DNA from: Mycobacterium sp. Root135
GTDB lineage: Bacteria; Actinomycetota; Actinomycetes; Mycobacteriales; Mycobacteriaceae
NCBI RefSeq assembly: GCF_001426545.1
Contig: NZ_LMEZ01000001.1
Span: 932,034-996,033, forward strand
DNA length: 64,000 bases
Direction of reading: 5' to 3'
Shown: piece by piece, positions 25,413-35,599 of the stretch
Layout: each line of letters opens with the position of its first letter
Numbering within the stretch: the first letter of the stretch is position 1
Notes under the pieces: model-generated
Told to the model about the DNA's origin: nothing
Databases searched by the model: none
The model's input: the letters and a program-made list of their open reading frames with translations, nothing else
Position numbers and translations under genes: made by a program

Positions 25413-26186
25413 CTACCGGGTGGTGTAGCCGCCGTTGGCGAGCAGCGTCTGCCCCGTGATCCACCAACCCTCGCCGACGAGGAAGCGGACCAGGGGGACG
25501 ATGTCGTGGGGATCGGTCAGTCCCGTCGCGGTGAACTTCGACAGGTCGGCGGCGTTCTGGTTGTACTTCGCCGACTCCTCGTCTTCCTGGCCGTAGAAGA
25601 ACGGCGTCTCCATCGGCCCCGGCGCCACGGCGACGACGGAGATGCCACGTGCGCCGAACTCCTTGGCCGCCGCCCGGGTGAAGTGTTCCACCGGGGCCTT
25701 GGATCCCGCGTAGACGGAGTAGGACCCGATGTAGGCCGCCAGCAGGGACGTGACGATGGTGATCAGCTTGCCGCCGTCGGAAAGGTGTTGGCCCGCTTGC
25801 TGAATGAAGAAGAACGCCGCCTTGGAGTTGATCGCGAAGATCGTGTCGTAGTCGGCCTCGGTGACCTCGGCGATGGGTTTCTTGATCACCATTCCGGTGG
25901 TGTTGATCGCGATGTCGACCGATCCCATGGCTGCCTTGGCCCGCTCGAAGAGTTCGGCCACGGCGGCGGCGCTGGTCAGGTCGCCCTGGAAGGCGTGAGC
26001 GGTAACGCCCGCCGACTCGACGGCCGCGACGGTGTCCTCGGCCGCCGCCTTGGTGGCGTCACTGTTGTAGTGGATCGCGATGGCTGCCACGCCCTTGGCG
26101 GCCAGGTCGCGGGCGATCAACCCGCCGAGGTTCTTCGCGCCGCCGGCGATGAGTACGGTCTTGCCTTCGATGCTGTGGTCGGTCAC
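25413..26186 (-). CDS. Short-chain dehydrogenase/reductase
   Basis: A 257-residue SDR. The cofactor motif is TVLIAGGAKNLGGLIA (a variant of TGxxxGxG with AGGAKNLGG). The catalytic Ser lies in ITIVTSLLAAY and the Tyr-Lys pair in YSVYAGSKAPVEH. GTG 26186 is supported by AAGGA seven bases upstream; the open frame reaches ATG 26219 without added homology. It is divergent from a LysR regulator by 60 bases, which suggests LysR control. The substrate is unknown. Confidence 0.9.
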   Translation of the reverse strand: MTDHSIEGKTVLIAGGAKNLGGLIARDLAAKGVAAIAIHYNSDATKAAAEDTVAAVESAGVTAHAFQGDLTSAAAVAELFERAKAAMGSVDIAINTTGMVIKKPIAEVTEADYDTIFAINSKAAFFFIQQAGQHLSDGGKLITIVTSLLAAYIGSYSVYAGSKAPVEHFTRAAAKEFGARGISVVAVAPGPMETPFFYGQEDEESAKYNQNAADLSKFTATGLTDPHDIVPLVRFLVGEGWWITGQTLLANGGYTTR

Positions 26187-26246
26187 GGTGACGTCCTTCG
26201 TTCGGCGGGCTCGCTGCACGGTGAACGTAGGGCAGGATCAACACAA

Positions 26247-27200
26247 ATGACCAACACCGAAAACTGGTCGAACGACAAGCATTCATTGTCCTTCGAGCGT
26301 GACCCCGGTCCGCCACTGGACCTGAACCGCTTGGCGCAGTTCGTCGCGGTGACCGACCACGAGAACCTGACCGAGGCGGCCGACCAACTGCGTCTGACTC
26401 AACAGGCGCTCAGCAGCGCGATGCGCCAATTGGAGAAGAGTCTCGGGGTCGACTTGTTCGACCGCCGCGGGCGTCGGCTGGTGCTGACCGAGGCGGGACG
26501 TCGCCTACGCCAGGGGGCACCCGTCGTCCTTGCCGCCGTCGCCGGTCTCGCCGACGCCACCCGACACACGGCCCATGGACGTCAACCGCCCTTCGTGGTC
26601 GGCCATTCTCCGGCGATCAGCGCGGAAGAGGTGTTCGCGGTCGTCGAGCCGGTGCGAGCCGCGCTCCCCGACCTGTCGGTGACGGCGCGGCAGATGTTCG
26701 TCGACGACATGCACCGGGGCCTGCTCGACCGGTCGGTCGACGTCGGCCTCCGCCGTGGCGCCACCACACCCCCCGATCTCGCGGCCGCCGTCATCGGATA
26801 CGACGAGCTTCGGGTCGCGGTTCGGGCCGGACATCCACTCGCCGGTCGGGAACGGCCCACGCTGGCCGACGCCGCCGCCTACGGGCTAGTGGTGTGGGCG
26901 CCGCCGACATTCTCGTTCTATACCGACTTCCTGGTGGCGGCATGCCGCAGAGCGGGCGTCGAACCCAGTCTGACCGTGCATTCGATGCAGGGCACCCCGC
27001 CGGCCGCCGCCGTCATCGGCAACGACTGGGTCGCGTTCCTCACCACACCGGCAGGCCCCGCGTTGGGCGGTCGCGTCGAGGTACTGGCTCTGGCCGACCC
27101 GCCGATGGTGCCGATTCAGGCGCTGTGGCTCCCCCACACGATCTCCGAACCCCGCGCCGTCCTGCTGGCGGGACCGGGACCTAGTCGACCCGGCCGCTGA
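26247..27200 (+). CDS. LysR family transcriptional regulator
   Basis: A 317-residue LysR regulator. The helix-turn-helix lies at about residues 30-70 ([20 protein letters not shown], then [19 protein letters not shown]). The C-terminal periplasmic-binding-like effector domain starts near residue 110. It is divergently arranged with the SDR and hydrolase genes, the usual layout for a LysR protein and its target. The inducer is unknown. ATG 26247 is 60 bases from the SDR start. Its 3' end overlaps dxs by 20 bases. Confidence 0.9.
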   Translation: MTNTENWSNDKHSLSFERDPGPPLDLNRLAQFVAVTDHENLTEAADQLRLTQQALSSAMRQLEKSLGVDLFDRRGRRLVLTEAGRRLRQGAPVVLAAVAGLADATRHTAHGRQPPFVVGHSPAISAEEVFAVVEPVRAALPDLSVTARQMFVDDMHRGLLDRSVDVGLRRGATTPPDLAAAVIGYDELRVAVRAGHPLAGRERPTLADAAAYGLVVWAPPTFSFYTDFLVAACRRAGVEPSLTVHSMQGTPPAAAVIGNDWVAFLTTPAGPALGGRVEVLALADPPMVPIQALWLPHTISEPRAVLLAGPGPSRPGR

Positions 27201-29094
27201 CCTCGGACTCGCCGATCGAGCTGCCGAGCGCGGCCACCCACCCGGTGACCTGACGGGCGATGTTCTGATCGGTCAGGCCCAACTCGGCGAGCACCTCCTT
27301 GCGCGAGGCATGGTCCTGGAACTGCTGCGGGACGCCGAGGTCGCGGCAGGGCACGTCGATCTCGTTGCGCCGCAACGCAGCCGACACCGCCGAACCGATG
27401 CCGCCGTGCAGGCCGTGGTCCTCCAACGTGACGACCAACTTGTGCGACGCGGCGAGCGGACCAAGCATCTCCGGCACCGGGAGCACCCAGCGCGGGTCGA
27501 CGACCGTGACGCCGATGCCCTGGTTGCGGAGCCGCTCGGCGACCGACAACGCCATCGAGGCGAAGGAACCGACCGCCACCAGCAGGACGTCCTGGGACAG
27601 CCCGTCGGCAGGAACGGCCAGCACGTCGACTCCGTCGCGGCGCTCGACGGCGGGAATGTCCTCGCCGACGTCGCCCTTCGGGAACCGGATCGCGGTGGGG
27701 CCGTCCTTGACGTCGAGGGCTTCGCCGAGTTCCTCCCGCAGGCGAGCGGCGTCACGGGGAGCCGCGACCCGCATGCCCGGCACGACGCCGAGGATCGACA
27801 TGTCCCAGACCCCGTTGTGGCTGGCGCCGTCGGGTCCCGTCACGCCGGCGCGGTCGAGCACGATCGTCACCGGAAGACGGTGCAGCGCAACGTCCATCAT
27901 CATCTGGTCGAACGCCCGGTTGAGGAACGTCGAGTAGATCGCCACCACCGGGTGCATGCCGCCCATGGCGAGCCCGGCGGCCGAGGTCATGGCGTGCTGC
28001 TCGGCGATGCCGACGTCGAAGAAGCGGTCCGGGAACCGCTTGCGGAACGCGCTGAGCCCGGTGGGGCCCGGCATCGCGGCCGTGATCGCGACGACGTCGC
28101 GACGCTTGGCGGCCCGTTTGATCAGTTCGTCGGAGAACACCGACGTCCACCCGGGGGCCGCGACCGACGTCGCGAGCCCGGTCTGTGGGTCGATGATCCC
28201 CGTCGAGTGCATCTGCTCGGCCTCGTCGGACTCGGCGGGTCCGTACCCCATGCCCTTGCGGGTGGCGACGTGGACGATCACCGGGGCGTTGAAGCCACGC
28301 GCATGTCGCAGCGCCGCCTCGACGGCGTGCTCGTCGTGGCCGTCGATCGGACCGACGTACTTGAGGCCGAGATCGGTGAACATCACCTGCGGCGACAGGG
28401 CGTCCTTGATGCCTGCCTTGACGCTGTGCATGCACTGGTAGCAAACCTCGCCGATGAGCGGCAGACCGCGGACGGCCTTGCGGCCCTCCTCCAGTAGCCG
28501 TTCGTAACCGGGTTGCAGGCGAAGGCCGGCGAGGTGGTCGGCGAACCCGCCGATGGTGGGTGCGTAGCTGCGGCCGTTGTCGTTGACGACGATGATGACC
28601 GGCCGACGTGAGGTCGCGATGTTGTTGAGCGCCTCCCAGCACATCCCGCCGGTCAGCGCGCCGTCACCGACGACGGCGACCACGTGACGGTTGCGATGGC
28701 CGCTGAGCTCGAAGGCCTTGGCCAACCCGTCGGCATAGGACAGCGCCGTGCTGGCGTGACTGGACTCGACCCAGTCGTGCTCGCTCTCGCTGCGCGACGG
28801 GTAACCCGACAGCCCGTCCTTCTTGCGGAGGTTGTCGAAGTCGGCGCAGCGTCCCGTCAGCATCTTGTGGACGTAGGCCTGATGACCGGTGTCGAAGATG
28901 ATCGGATCGTGCGGCGAGTCGAACACCCGGTGCAGGGCGAGCGTCAGTTCGACGACGCCCAGGTTGGGGCCGAGATGTCCGCCGGTGGCAGCAACCTTGT
29001 GAATCAGGAATTCACGAATCTCGAGTGCGAGATCCTTCATCTGTGACTGCGACAGGTGCTGCAGATCAGCGGGACCGCGGATCTCAGAAAGCAT
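27181..29094 (-). CDS. dxs: 1-deoxy-D-xylulose-5-phosphate synthase
   Basis: A 637-residue thiamine diphosphate enzyme. The TPP-binding motif is [16 protein letters not shown] followed by VNDN, and the C-terminal transketolase half carries [19 protein letters not shown], with the catalytic Glu. It joins pyruvate and glyceraldehyde-3-phosphate in the first step of the MEP isoprenoid pathway, which supplies decaprenyl phosphate for cell wall synthesis. It lies 36 bases downstream of nhaA on the same strand. The 3' end overlaps the LysR gene. Confidence 0.97.
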   Translation of the reverse strand: MLSEIRGPADLQHLSQSQMKDLALEIREFLIHKVAATGGHLGPNLGVVELTLALHRVFDSPHDPIIFDTGHQAYVHKMLTGRCADFDNLRKKDGLSGYPSRSESEHDWVESSHASTALSYADGLAKAFELSGHRNRHVVAVVGDGALTGGMCWEALNNIATSRRPVIIVVNDNGRSYAPTIGGFADHLAGLRLQPGYERLLEEGRKAVRGLPLIGEVCYQCMHSVKAGIKDALSPQVMFTDLGLKYVGPIDGHDEHAVEAALRHARGFNAPVIVHVATRKGMGYGPAESDEAEQMHSTGIIDPQTGLATSVAAPGWTSVFSDELIKRAAKRRDVVAITAAMPGPTGLSAFRKRFPDRFFDVGIAEQHAMTSAAGLAMGGMHPVVAIYSTFLNRAFDQMMMDVALHRLPVTIVLDRAGVTGPDGASHNGVWDMSILGVVPGMRVAAPRDAARLREELGEALDVKDGPTAIRFPKGDVGEDIPAVERRDGVDVLAVPADGLSQDVLLVAVGSFASMALSVAERLRNQGIGVTVVDPRWVLPVPEMLGPLAASHKLVVTLEDHGLHGGIGSAVSAALRRNEIDVPCRDLGVPQQFQDHASRKEVLAELGLTDQNIARQVTGWVAALGSSIGESEVSGRVD

Positions 29095-29130
29095 CAGCTC
29101 AGTTTACGCACGGGGACGTGATCGGGCCCG

Positions 29131-30402
29131 TCAAGGCTCGTACACGTCGGGCACGCCGTCACCGTCGGCATCCACGGTTTCCCGCTCGTGAATGCGCCGG
29201 TGCGCCGCATTGCGGCTGACCAGGACGACGGACGCCAACGCCCCCGCCACCAGCGACCCGACCAGCACGCCGATCTTGGCGTCGGCACCCGTCACGGTGC
29301 CGTAACCAAAGGCCAGCTCGCCGATGAGCAACGACACGGTGAATCCGATGCCTGCCAGCAGCGCGACGCCGAGCACGTCGCGCCAGGCCAGGTCGTCGTC
29401 GAGCGTGGCCCTGGTGAACTTCGCGAGCAGAAATGTGGTGATGAACACACCGAGCGGTTTGCCGAGCACCAAGCCGGCCATGACGCCGACGGTGACGGGA
29501 TGGCGCAGCCCGTCGGCCAGGCCCGCCAGACCCCCGACCGTCACCCCCGCGGCGAAGAAGGCGAACACCGGCACGGCCACGCCGGCCGAGACGGGCCGCA
29601 GTCGATGCTCGAAGTGTTCGGCGCACGCGTGACGCCCGAGGACGGGCACCGTGAACCCGAGCACGACGCCGGCCACCGTGGCGTGAATGCCACTGGCGTG
29701 AACCAGCGCCCACGTGGACGCGGCGAGCGGTAGCAGGATCCACCAACGGATCAGCCCACGCTGGACGGCAACGGCGAACAGTCCACCCGGCACCAGCGCC
29801 AACGCCAGCGGCCCGAGAGCGAGGTGGTCGGTGTAGAACGCGGCGATGACGATGATCGCCAGCAGGTCGTCCATCACGGCGAGGGTCAGCAGGAACGTGC
29901 GGAGGGCCGTCGGAAGGTGCGTCGACACCACGGCCAGGACCGCAAGGGCGAAGGCGATGTCGGTGGCGATTGGCACCGCCCACCCACCGAGGTTCTCCCG
30001 ATCGCCTGCGGCGAGGTTCACCCCGATGAAGATCGCGGCCGGCACGATCATCCCGCCGATCGCGGCGGCGATCGGAAGGGCGGCCCGCGCAGGGTCACGC
30101 AGATCCCCCGCGACGAACTCCCTCTTGAGTTCGAGGCCGACGACGAAGAAGAAGATCGCCAGCAAACCGTCCGCCGCCCATGATGCGACGCTCAGACGAA
30201 GGTGCAGGCTCTCCGGTCCGACGGTGAATTCGGATACCGCGCGGTACGTGGACGCCCACGGCGAATTCGCCCACACCAGCGCAGCGCCGGCCGCGGCCAG
30301 CAGCAACATGCCGCCGACGGTCTCGCGGCGCAGGACTTCCGAGACGCGACTCGCCTCCGGCCACGAGCCGCGGCTGAAGAGTCGTGCGGTGGCGTTGGAC
30401 AT
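29131..30402 (-). CDS. nhaA: Na+/H+ antiporter NhaA with a C-terminal calcium-loop-like tail
   Basis: A 423-residue NhaA with about 12 membrane helices. The ion-binding Asp residues are present (IATDIAFAL and AVMDDLLAI). It exchanges Na+ or Li+ for H+ across the plasma membrane for pH and salt homeostasis. The last 14 residues, [14 protein letters not shown], form an EF-hand/thrombospondin-type-3-like loop (DxDxDGxxD) not normally present in NhaA. ATG 30402 is chosen for GGGGGA upstream; an ATG at 30459 would add 19 residues. Confidence 0.93.
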   Translation of the reverse strand: MSNATARLFSRGSWPEASRVSEVLRRETVGGMLLLAAAGAALVWANSPWASTYRAVSEFTVGPESLHLRLSVASWAADGLLAIFFFVVGLELKREFVAGDLRDPARAALPIAAAIGGMIVPAAIFIGVNLAAGDRENLGGWAVPIATDIAFALAVLAVVSTHLPTALRTFLLTLAVMDDLLAIIVIAAFYTDHLALGPLALALVPGGLFAVAVQRGLIRWWILLPLAASTWALVHASGIHATVAGVVLGFTVPVLGRHACAEHFEHRLRPVSAGVAVPVFAFFAAGVTVGGLAGLADGLRHPVTVGVMAGLVLGKPLGVFITTFLLAKFTRATLDDDLAWRDVLGVALLAGIGFTVSLLIGELAFGYGTVTGADAKIGVLVGSLVAGALASVVLVSRNAAHRRIHERETVDADGDGVPDVYEP

Positions 30403-30495
30403 TGTTTTCCCCCGGGTGTTGGGCAGCGTAGGACGACCGCCGACCAGACTTCCCGGCACACCGCGGTCTACCTTAGCCCGCGGCCGCCACGTCGC

Positions 30496-30954
30496 CTACG
30501 AAACGTGCGCCACCACCGCGTCGGCGACGTCGGCGACCGGCATGGTCGTCACGATCTCGAGGGTCGCCGAGGCACGAAGCAACGGCTCGACCTCGGCGAG
30601 GTCGGCCAGCACCGCGGCCATCTCGGCCGGCGACCGGCCGAAGGAGTTGCCGGTGCGCACCCGCAACCTCTCGACGATCAATTCCGCAGGGGCACTGAGG
30701 AGTACGACGTGGTCGAACCGAGGATAGAACGTCACCTGGTTGCGAGTGGTGCCCGCGATGACCAAGAGTCCGCGCGGGTCGTCGACCGACAGCAGCGCGT
30801 CGATCCGTGACTCGATCCAGAGCGACTCGCCGTCGACCGTCTCGAAGTAGTCACCGTAGTCGGTGTCCACGGTCCAGTACCCGCGGCGGGCCAATTCGGC
30901 CAGCAGCGTGGACTTTCCCGTGCCCGACATGCCGGTCACCAGAACTCGCTTCAC
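30496..30954 (-). CDS. P-loop nucleoside/shikimate kinase-like protein
   Basis: A 152-residue P-loop protein with Walker A GMSGTGKST at residues 8-16 and a LLVIAGTTRNQ segment. It resembles small nucleotide or shikimate kinases and AAA_18-type proteins; the phosphate acceptor is unknown. The GTG start at 30954 overlaps the stop of the TrmA-like gene (GTGA), so it is the third gene of a coupled operon: permease, methyltransferase, kinase. Confidence 0.8.
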   Translation of the reverse strand: MKRVLVTGMSGTGKSTLLAELARRGYWTVDTDYGDYFETVDGESLWIESRIDALLSVDDPRGLLVIAGTTRNQVTFYPRFDHVVLLSAPAELIVERLRVRTGNSFGRSPAEMAAVLADLAEVEPLLRASATLEIVTTMPVADVADAVVAHVS

Positions 30955-32156
30955 GCGCGGGACAGCACCGCGACGCACTCGACGTGATGGGTCAGCGGGA
31001 AGGAGTCGAACACCCGGATCTGTTCCACCGCGTACCCGTGCCCTCGGTAGATGCCGACGTCGCGCGCGAATGATGCTGCCTCACAACCGATGTGCACGAT
31101 CCGGGGCACTTCGGCCGCGGCCAGCAGGTCGATCACCTCACGTCCGGCACCGGTGCGCGGCGGATCCAGCACGGCGACGTCGGCGCGCCGACGCTGCGTG
31201 GTGAGGGCACGACGCACCGACTCGGTGAGCACCTCCACCCAGCCGAGGTCGGCGAGAGCGGTCCGCGCCGCCTTGGCCGAACCGCGCGAGGTGTCGACGC
31301 TCAGCACGTGCCCCGTCGGCCCCACCGCCTCGGCCAGCGTCGCGGCGAAAACGCCTGCGCCGCCGTACAAGTCCCATGCGGTCATGCCCGCGTCCAGCCG
31401 GACCCAGGCCTCGATCAGCGCGCTGTAGGTCGGCGCGGCGTCGCGGTGCGCCTGCCAGAACGCGGTGACCGGCACGTTCCACGTCCGGTCCCCGACCCGC
31501 TGGGTCGCCTCGTAGGACCCTTCGACCACCCGTGTCGAGGCCTTGCGGTTGGAGCGCGGACCCGTCTGCACGACGTGTCGAGCCCCCTGATCGTCGAGCA
31601 CCACGTGCAGTTGCGCACCGGGCGGCCACTTCGCGCCGTCCAGGCCAGCCAACATGCCGTCGGGCACCTGAGCGCACGACAGATCGGTCACCAATTCAGT
31701 GCTGTGGTAACGGTGGAAGCCCGCGTGCCCGGCCTGTGGCCCTGAGGCGGCGACGTCCAGCCGCACCCGCGTGCGCCATCCCATCGCACCGGTCGTCCCG
31801 ACCTCTTCGGCCGCACCCTCCCAGGTGTGACCGCCGAGGCGCTCCAGCTGGTTGGCCACCACGTCACCCTTGAGTCGGCGGGCGGCCTCCGGTGCCGCGA
31901 AGGCGAGGTCGCAGCAGCCAGACCCGTCGACGCCCGCGATGTGGCAGATCGAGTCGACGCGGTCGGGTGACGCTTCCAGAATCTCGACGGCCTCTGCGTG
32001 CCAATGACTTCCGCGTTCGGAGGTGACGCGGGCCAATACCACCTCGCCGGGCAGGGCGTACCGCACGAATACGACGCGACCGTCGTCGTGACGGGCCACG
32101 CAGCTGCCGCCGTTGGCGGGCGGGCCCACGGTCAGGGTCAGCATCTGGGCGCTCAC
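30951..32156 (-). CDS. TrmA/RumA-type RNA (uracil-5-)methyltransferase-like protein
   Basis: A 401-residue class I methyltransferase. An N-terminal TRAM-like beta-barrel precedes the SAM motif (AWDLYGGAGVFAATLAEAVG). VLDPPRTGAGREVIDLL is the DPPR catalytic motif and HIGCEAASFARDV holds the probable nucleophile Cys. Several Cys near residues 65-80 (ICHIAGVDGSGCCD) may bind a metal cluster, as in RumA. It probably methylates uridine in tRNA or rRNA. GTG 32156 overlaps the permease stop as GTGA. It corresponds to Rv2689c by position. Confidence 0.87.
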   Translation of the reverse strand: MSAQMLTLTVGPPANGGSCVARHDDGRVVFVRYALPGEVVLARVTSERGSHWHAEAVEILEASPDRVDSICHIAGVDGSGCCDLAFAAPEAARRLKGDVVANQLERLGGHTWEGAAEEVGTTGAMGWRTRVRLDVAASGPQAGHAGFHRYHSTELVTDLSCAQVPDGMLAGLDGAKWPPGAQLHVVLDDQGARHVVQTGPRSNRKASTRVVEGSYEATQRVGDRTWNVPVTAFWQAHRDAAPTYSALIEAWVRLDAGMTAWDLYGGAGVFAATLAEAVGPTGHVLSVDTSRGSAKAARTALADLGWVEVLTESVRRALTTQRRRADVAVLDPPRTGAGREVIDLLAAAEVPRIVHIGCEAASFARDVGIYRGHGYAVEQIRVFDSFPLTHHVECVAVLSRA

Positions 32157-34144
32157 TTGAGGAACCCGCGTCGCGCGTCGCCGGGTGCCGGCTGCTCGTC
32201 GATGACCTTGAGCCGCTCCGAGGAACTCAGCTGCCACGGCACGGACGTCACCATCACGTTGGGCTCGAAGAGCAGTCGCCCCTTGAGCCGGAGCGCACTC
32301 TGGTTGTGCAACACCTGCTCCCACCAGTGCCCGACGACGTACTCCGGGATGAAGACGGTGACGACGGTGCGTGGCGAATCCTTGATGATCCGCTGGACGT
32401 AACTCAGTATGGGCCTGGTGATTTCGCGGTATGGCGACGCGATGACCTTCAACGGCACGGTCACGTCGCTGTCCTCCCACTTGTGCACCAACGCGTGTGC
32501 CTCTTCGTCGTCGACGTTCACCGTGATCGCCTCCAGGACGTCGGGTCGAGTGGCCCTGGCGTAGGCCAACGCCCGCTTGGTCGGCAAGTGCAAGTTGGAC
32601 ACCAACACGATGGCGTGGTTGCGGCTGGGCAACACCACGTCGCCCTCCTCGGCGGCGCGGGCCTCCAGCTCCGTCGAGACCGTGGCGTAGTGCTTGTGGA
32701 TCAACTTCATGATGCCAAACAGCGCGCCCATGGCCAGGATTGCGATCCACGCGCCGGCGCGGAACTTGGTGACGACGACCACCACCAGAACGGCGCCGGT
32801 GCACAGCAGACCGATCGCGTTGATGATGCGGGACCGGTACATCCTGCGCCGCTGGATGGCGTCGGTCTCGACGCGCAGCAGCCGGGTCCAGTGCCGGACC
32901 ATGCCGATCTGGCTCAGCGTGAAGCTGACGAATACGCCGACGATGTAGAGCTGAATCAGCGCGGTCACCTCGGCGTTGAAGGCCACCACGAATGCGATGG
33001 CCGCGAAGGCGAGGAAGAGAATGCCGTTGGAGAACGCCAACCGGTCACCGCGAGTGTGCAACTGGCGGGGCAGGTAGCGGTCCTGGGCCAGAATCGACCC
33101 GAGCACCGGAAACCCGTTGAAGGCGGTGTTGGCGGCCAACACCAGGATCAGTGCCGTCACCCCCGCGATCAGGTACAGGCCCACCGGAAAGTCGTGGAAC
33201 ACCGCGTCGGCCAACTGCGCGATCAACGTCTTGGGGTGATACCCCGCGGGGGCGCCACCCAACTGCTCGACGCTGTCGACCACCTTGGCCCCGGTTTCCT
33301 TGGCCAACACGATGATTCCCATGAACAGCGACACCGCGATACCGCCGAGCAGCAGCAGGGTCGACGCCGCGTTGCGCGATTTCGGCTTCTTGAATGCCGG
33401 CACCCCGTTGCTGATGGCCTCGACTCCGGTCAGCGCCGCACAACCCGACGAGAACGCCCGCGCCACCAGGAACACCATCGCAAAACCTAGGACGTCACCG
33501 TGTTCGGACTTCACGGTGAAATTCGCCGTCTCGGCCTGTAGGTGATCGTCCAACACGAAGATCTGGAACAACCCCCAACCGACCATGACGTACATGCCGA
33601 TCATGAAGGCGTAGGTCGGGATCGCGAACGCCGTGCCGGACTCGCGGATGCCGCGCAAGTTCAGCGACGCCAGAATCAAGATGGCGGCGACGGCGAACAG
33701 CACCTTGTGCTGCGCGATGAACGGCACCGCGGAGCCGATGTTGGACATCGCCGACGCCATCGACACCGCTACGGTCAGCACGTAGTCGACGAGAAGCGCG
33801 CTGGCCACCGTCAACCCCGCGGTCGGACCCAGGTTGGTGGTCACCACCTCGTAGTCACCGCCGCCGGACGGATATGCGTGCACGTTCTGGCGGTAGCTCG
33901 CGATGACGACGAGCATCACCGCCGCGACGGCAAGGCCTATCCACGGCGCCATCGTGTAGGCGCTGAGGCCGGCGACCGACAGCACCAGGAAGATTTCCTC
34001 CGGTGCGTAAGCCACCGACGACAGGGCGTCGGAGGCGAACACGGGCAGCGCGATTCGCTTGGGCAGCAACGTGTGCCCCATGGCGTCGCTGCGGAAGGGT
34101 CTACCCAGTAGCAACCGGCGAGTAGCGGTCGAAAGCTTGGACAC
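32153..34144 (-). CDS. APC superfamily amino acid permease
   Basis: A 663-residue permease with 12 membrane helices: the first contains FASDALSSVAYAPEEI and a conserved YPSGGGDYEVV loop follows helix 2. A cytoplasmic C-terminal domain of about 170 residues (NHAIVLVSNLHLPTKRALAYA) resembles universal-stress-type folds. It probably imports an amino acid or a cation; the substrate is unknown. GTG 34144 is chosen; GTG 34165 would add seven residues. It is first in the coupled permease-TrmA-kinase operon and divergent from the TrkA-type genes. Confidence 0.88.
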   Translation of the reverse strand: MSKLSTATRRLLLGRPFRSDAMGHTLLPKRIALPVFASDALSSVAYAPEEIFLVLSVAGLSAYTMAPWIGLAVAAVMLVVIASYRQNVHAYPSGGGDYEVVTTNLGPTAGLTVASALLVDYVLTVAVSMASAMSNIGSAVPFIAQHKVLFAVAAILILASLNLRGIRESGTAFAIPTYAFMIGMYVMVGWGLFQIFVLDDHLQAETANFTVKSEHGDVLGFAMVFLVARAFSSGCAALTGVEAISNGVPAFKKPKSRNAASTLLLLGGIAVSLFMGIIVLAKETGAKVVDSVEQLGGAPAGYHPKTLIAQLADAVFHDFPVGLYLIAGVTALILVLAANTAFNGFPVLGSILAQDRYLPRQLHTRGDRLAFSNGILFLAFAAIAFVVAFNAEVTALIQLYIVGVFVSFTLSQIGMVRHWTRLLRVETDAIQRRRMYRSRIINAIGLLCTGAVLVVVVVTKFRAGAWIAILAMGALFGIMKLIHKHYATVSTELEARAAEEGDVVLPSRNHAIVLVSNLHLPTKRALAYARATRPDVLEAITVNVDDEEAHALVHKWEDSDVTVPLKVIASPYREITRPILSYVQRIIKDSPRTVVTVFIPEYVVGHWWEQVLHNQSALRLKGRLLFEPNVMVTSVPWQLSSSERLKVIDEQPAPGDARRGFLK

Positions 34145-34242
34145 GAGAGCCAAGAGTAAGCGCACGGGTGAATGGCTGTAGCGTTCCGAGTGCGCAGGTT
34201 CGCCACATTCCGTTTCTGCCGAACCACTGGGAGGATCGACGC

Positions 34243-34917
34243 GTGCGTGTAGTCGTAATGGGATGCGGCCGAGTAGGCGCGTCGCTGGCCGATGGCTTGG
34301 CCCGAATTGGCCATGAAGTTGCCGTTATCGACCGTGATGGCACCGCCTTTCACCGCCTGTCCCCCGAATTCCCAGGTGAGCGCGTTCTCGGGATGGGCTT
34401 CGACCGGGAAGTGCTGCTGCGGTCCGGCATCGAGGGCGCGGGTGCGTTCGCCGCCGTCTCGTCGGGTGACAATTCCAACATCATCTCCGCGCGAGTCGCG
34501 CGCGAAACCTTCGGTGTGGAGCGCGTCGTCGCCCGCATCTACGACGCGAAGCGTGCCGCCGTCTACGAGCGGCTGGGCATCCCGACGGTGGCGACGGTGC
34601 CGTGGACCACGGACCGACTGCTCAACGTCCTGACCCGCGAGAGCGAGACCACCAAGTGGCGTGACCCGTCGGGCAACGTCGCCGTCGCGGAACTCCCGTT
34701 GCACGAGGGCTGGGTAGGCCGGCGGGTGACGGCGCTCGAGTCGGTGACCGGCGGACGCGTGGCGTTCATGATCCGCTTTGGCACCGGGTTGCTCCCCGAC
34801 AAGAAGACCGTCATCCAGGCCAGTGATCAGGTCTACATGGCTGCCATCTCCGGCCACGTCGCCGAGGCCATGGCCATCGCCGCACTCCCGCCAGGCGAAG
34901 ACGCCGACGATGCGTGA
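34243..34917 (+). CDS. ceoB: TrkA-type potassium uptake regulatory protein (CeoB)
   Basis: A 224-residue RCK protein. The N-terminal Rossmann domain begins VRVVVMGCGRVGASLADGLARIG with an Asp at the end of strand 2 (VIDRD), fitting NAD binding, and a C-terminal TrkA_C domain follows. It gates a membrane K+ transporter encoded elsewhere. GTG 34243 is supported by GGGAGG eight bases upstream; the frame upstream (from 34168) lacks homology. It is followed by ceoC after 18 bases. Confidence 0.92.
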   Translation: MRVVVMGCGRVGASLADGLARIGHEVAVIDRDGTAFHRLSPEFPGERVLGMGFDREVLLRSGIEGAGAFAAVSSGDNSNIISARVARETFGVERVVARIYDAKRAAVYERLGIPTVATVPWTTDRLLNVLTRESETTKWRDPSGNVAVAELPLHEGWVGRRVTALESVTGGRVAFMIRFGTGLLPDKKTVIQASDQVYMAAISGHVAEAMAIAALPPGEDADDA

Positions 34918-34935
34918 CCGATCAGGAGGGGCACA

Positions 34936-35595
34936 GTGAAGGTCGCCATCGCAGGGGCCGGCGCCGTCGGCCGGTCCATCGCCAGGGAACTCGTCGAGGC
35001 CCACGACGTCACGCTGCTGGAGCGCAACCCCGATCACATCGACGCCGAGGCAATCCCGACCGCGCACTGGCGCCTCGGTGACGCCTGCGAGCTGTCGCTG
35101 CTCGAAGCCGTCGGGCTCGAGGAGTTCGACGTCGTCATCGCCGCAACGGGTGACGACAAGGCCAACGTGGTGCTGAGCCTGCTGGCCAAGACCGAGTTCG
35201 CAGTGGCGCGGGTGGTGGCGCGGGTCAACGACCCCCGCAACGAGTGGCTGTTCGACGAGGCGTGGGGAGTCGACGTCGCGGTGTCGACGCCGAGGATGCT
35301 GGCGTCCCTGGTCGAGGAGGCGGTGTCGGTCGGTGACCTGGTCCGCCTGATGAGTTTCCGCAAGGGGCAGGCCAACCTCGTCGAGATCACCCTGCCCGAC
35401 GACACGCCGTGGGGCGGCAAGGCCGTCAAGCGGCTGGATCTCCCCCGCGACGCGGCTCTCGTGACGATCCTGCGGGGTGCCCGCGTGATCGTCCCCGAGA
35501 ACGACGAACCGCTCGAAGGCGGCGACGAGCTGTTGTTCGTCACCACCGACGAGGTCGAGGATCAGCTGCGCGAGCTGCTGCTCCACCCGCGCTGA
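34936..35595 (+). CDS. ceoC: TrkA-type potassium uptake regulatory protein (CeoC)
   Basis: A 219-residue RCK protein, paralogous to ceoB (MKVAIAGAGAVGRSIARELV, then NPDHIDAEAIP and a TrkA_C domain ending EVEDQLRELL). It pairs with CeoB to regulate K+ uptake. The GTG start at 34936 has AGGAGGGG upstream. No membrane TrkH/TrkG gene is in the window; the neighbouring APC permease is a possible but unproven partner, since the two operons are divergent. Confidence 0.92.
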   Translation: MKVAIAGAGAVGRSIARELVEAHDVTLLERNPDHIDAEAIPTAHWRLGDACELSLLEAVGLEEFDVVIAATGDDKANVVLSLLAKTEFAVARVVARVNDPRNEWLFDEAWGVDVAVSTPRMLASLVEEAVSVGDLVRLMSFRKGQANLVEITLPDDTPWGGKAVKRLDLPRDAALVTILRGARVIVPENDEPLEGGDELLFVTTDEVEDQLRELLLHPR

Positions 35596-35599
35596 GCGG

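Noticed and set aside
26187..26246. LysR T-N11-A operator between the SDR and LysR genes
   Set aside because: The 60-base gap has no clear dyad at the expected spacing, so no site is claimed.
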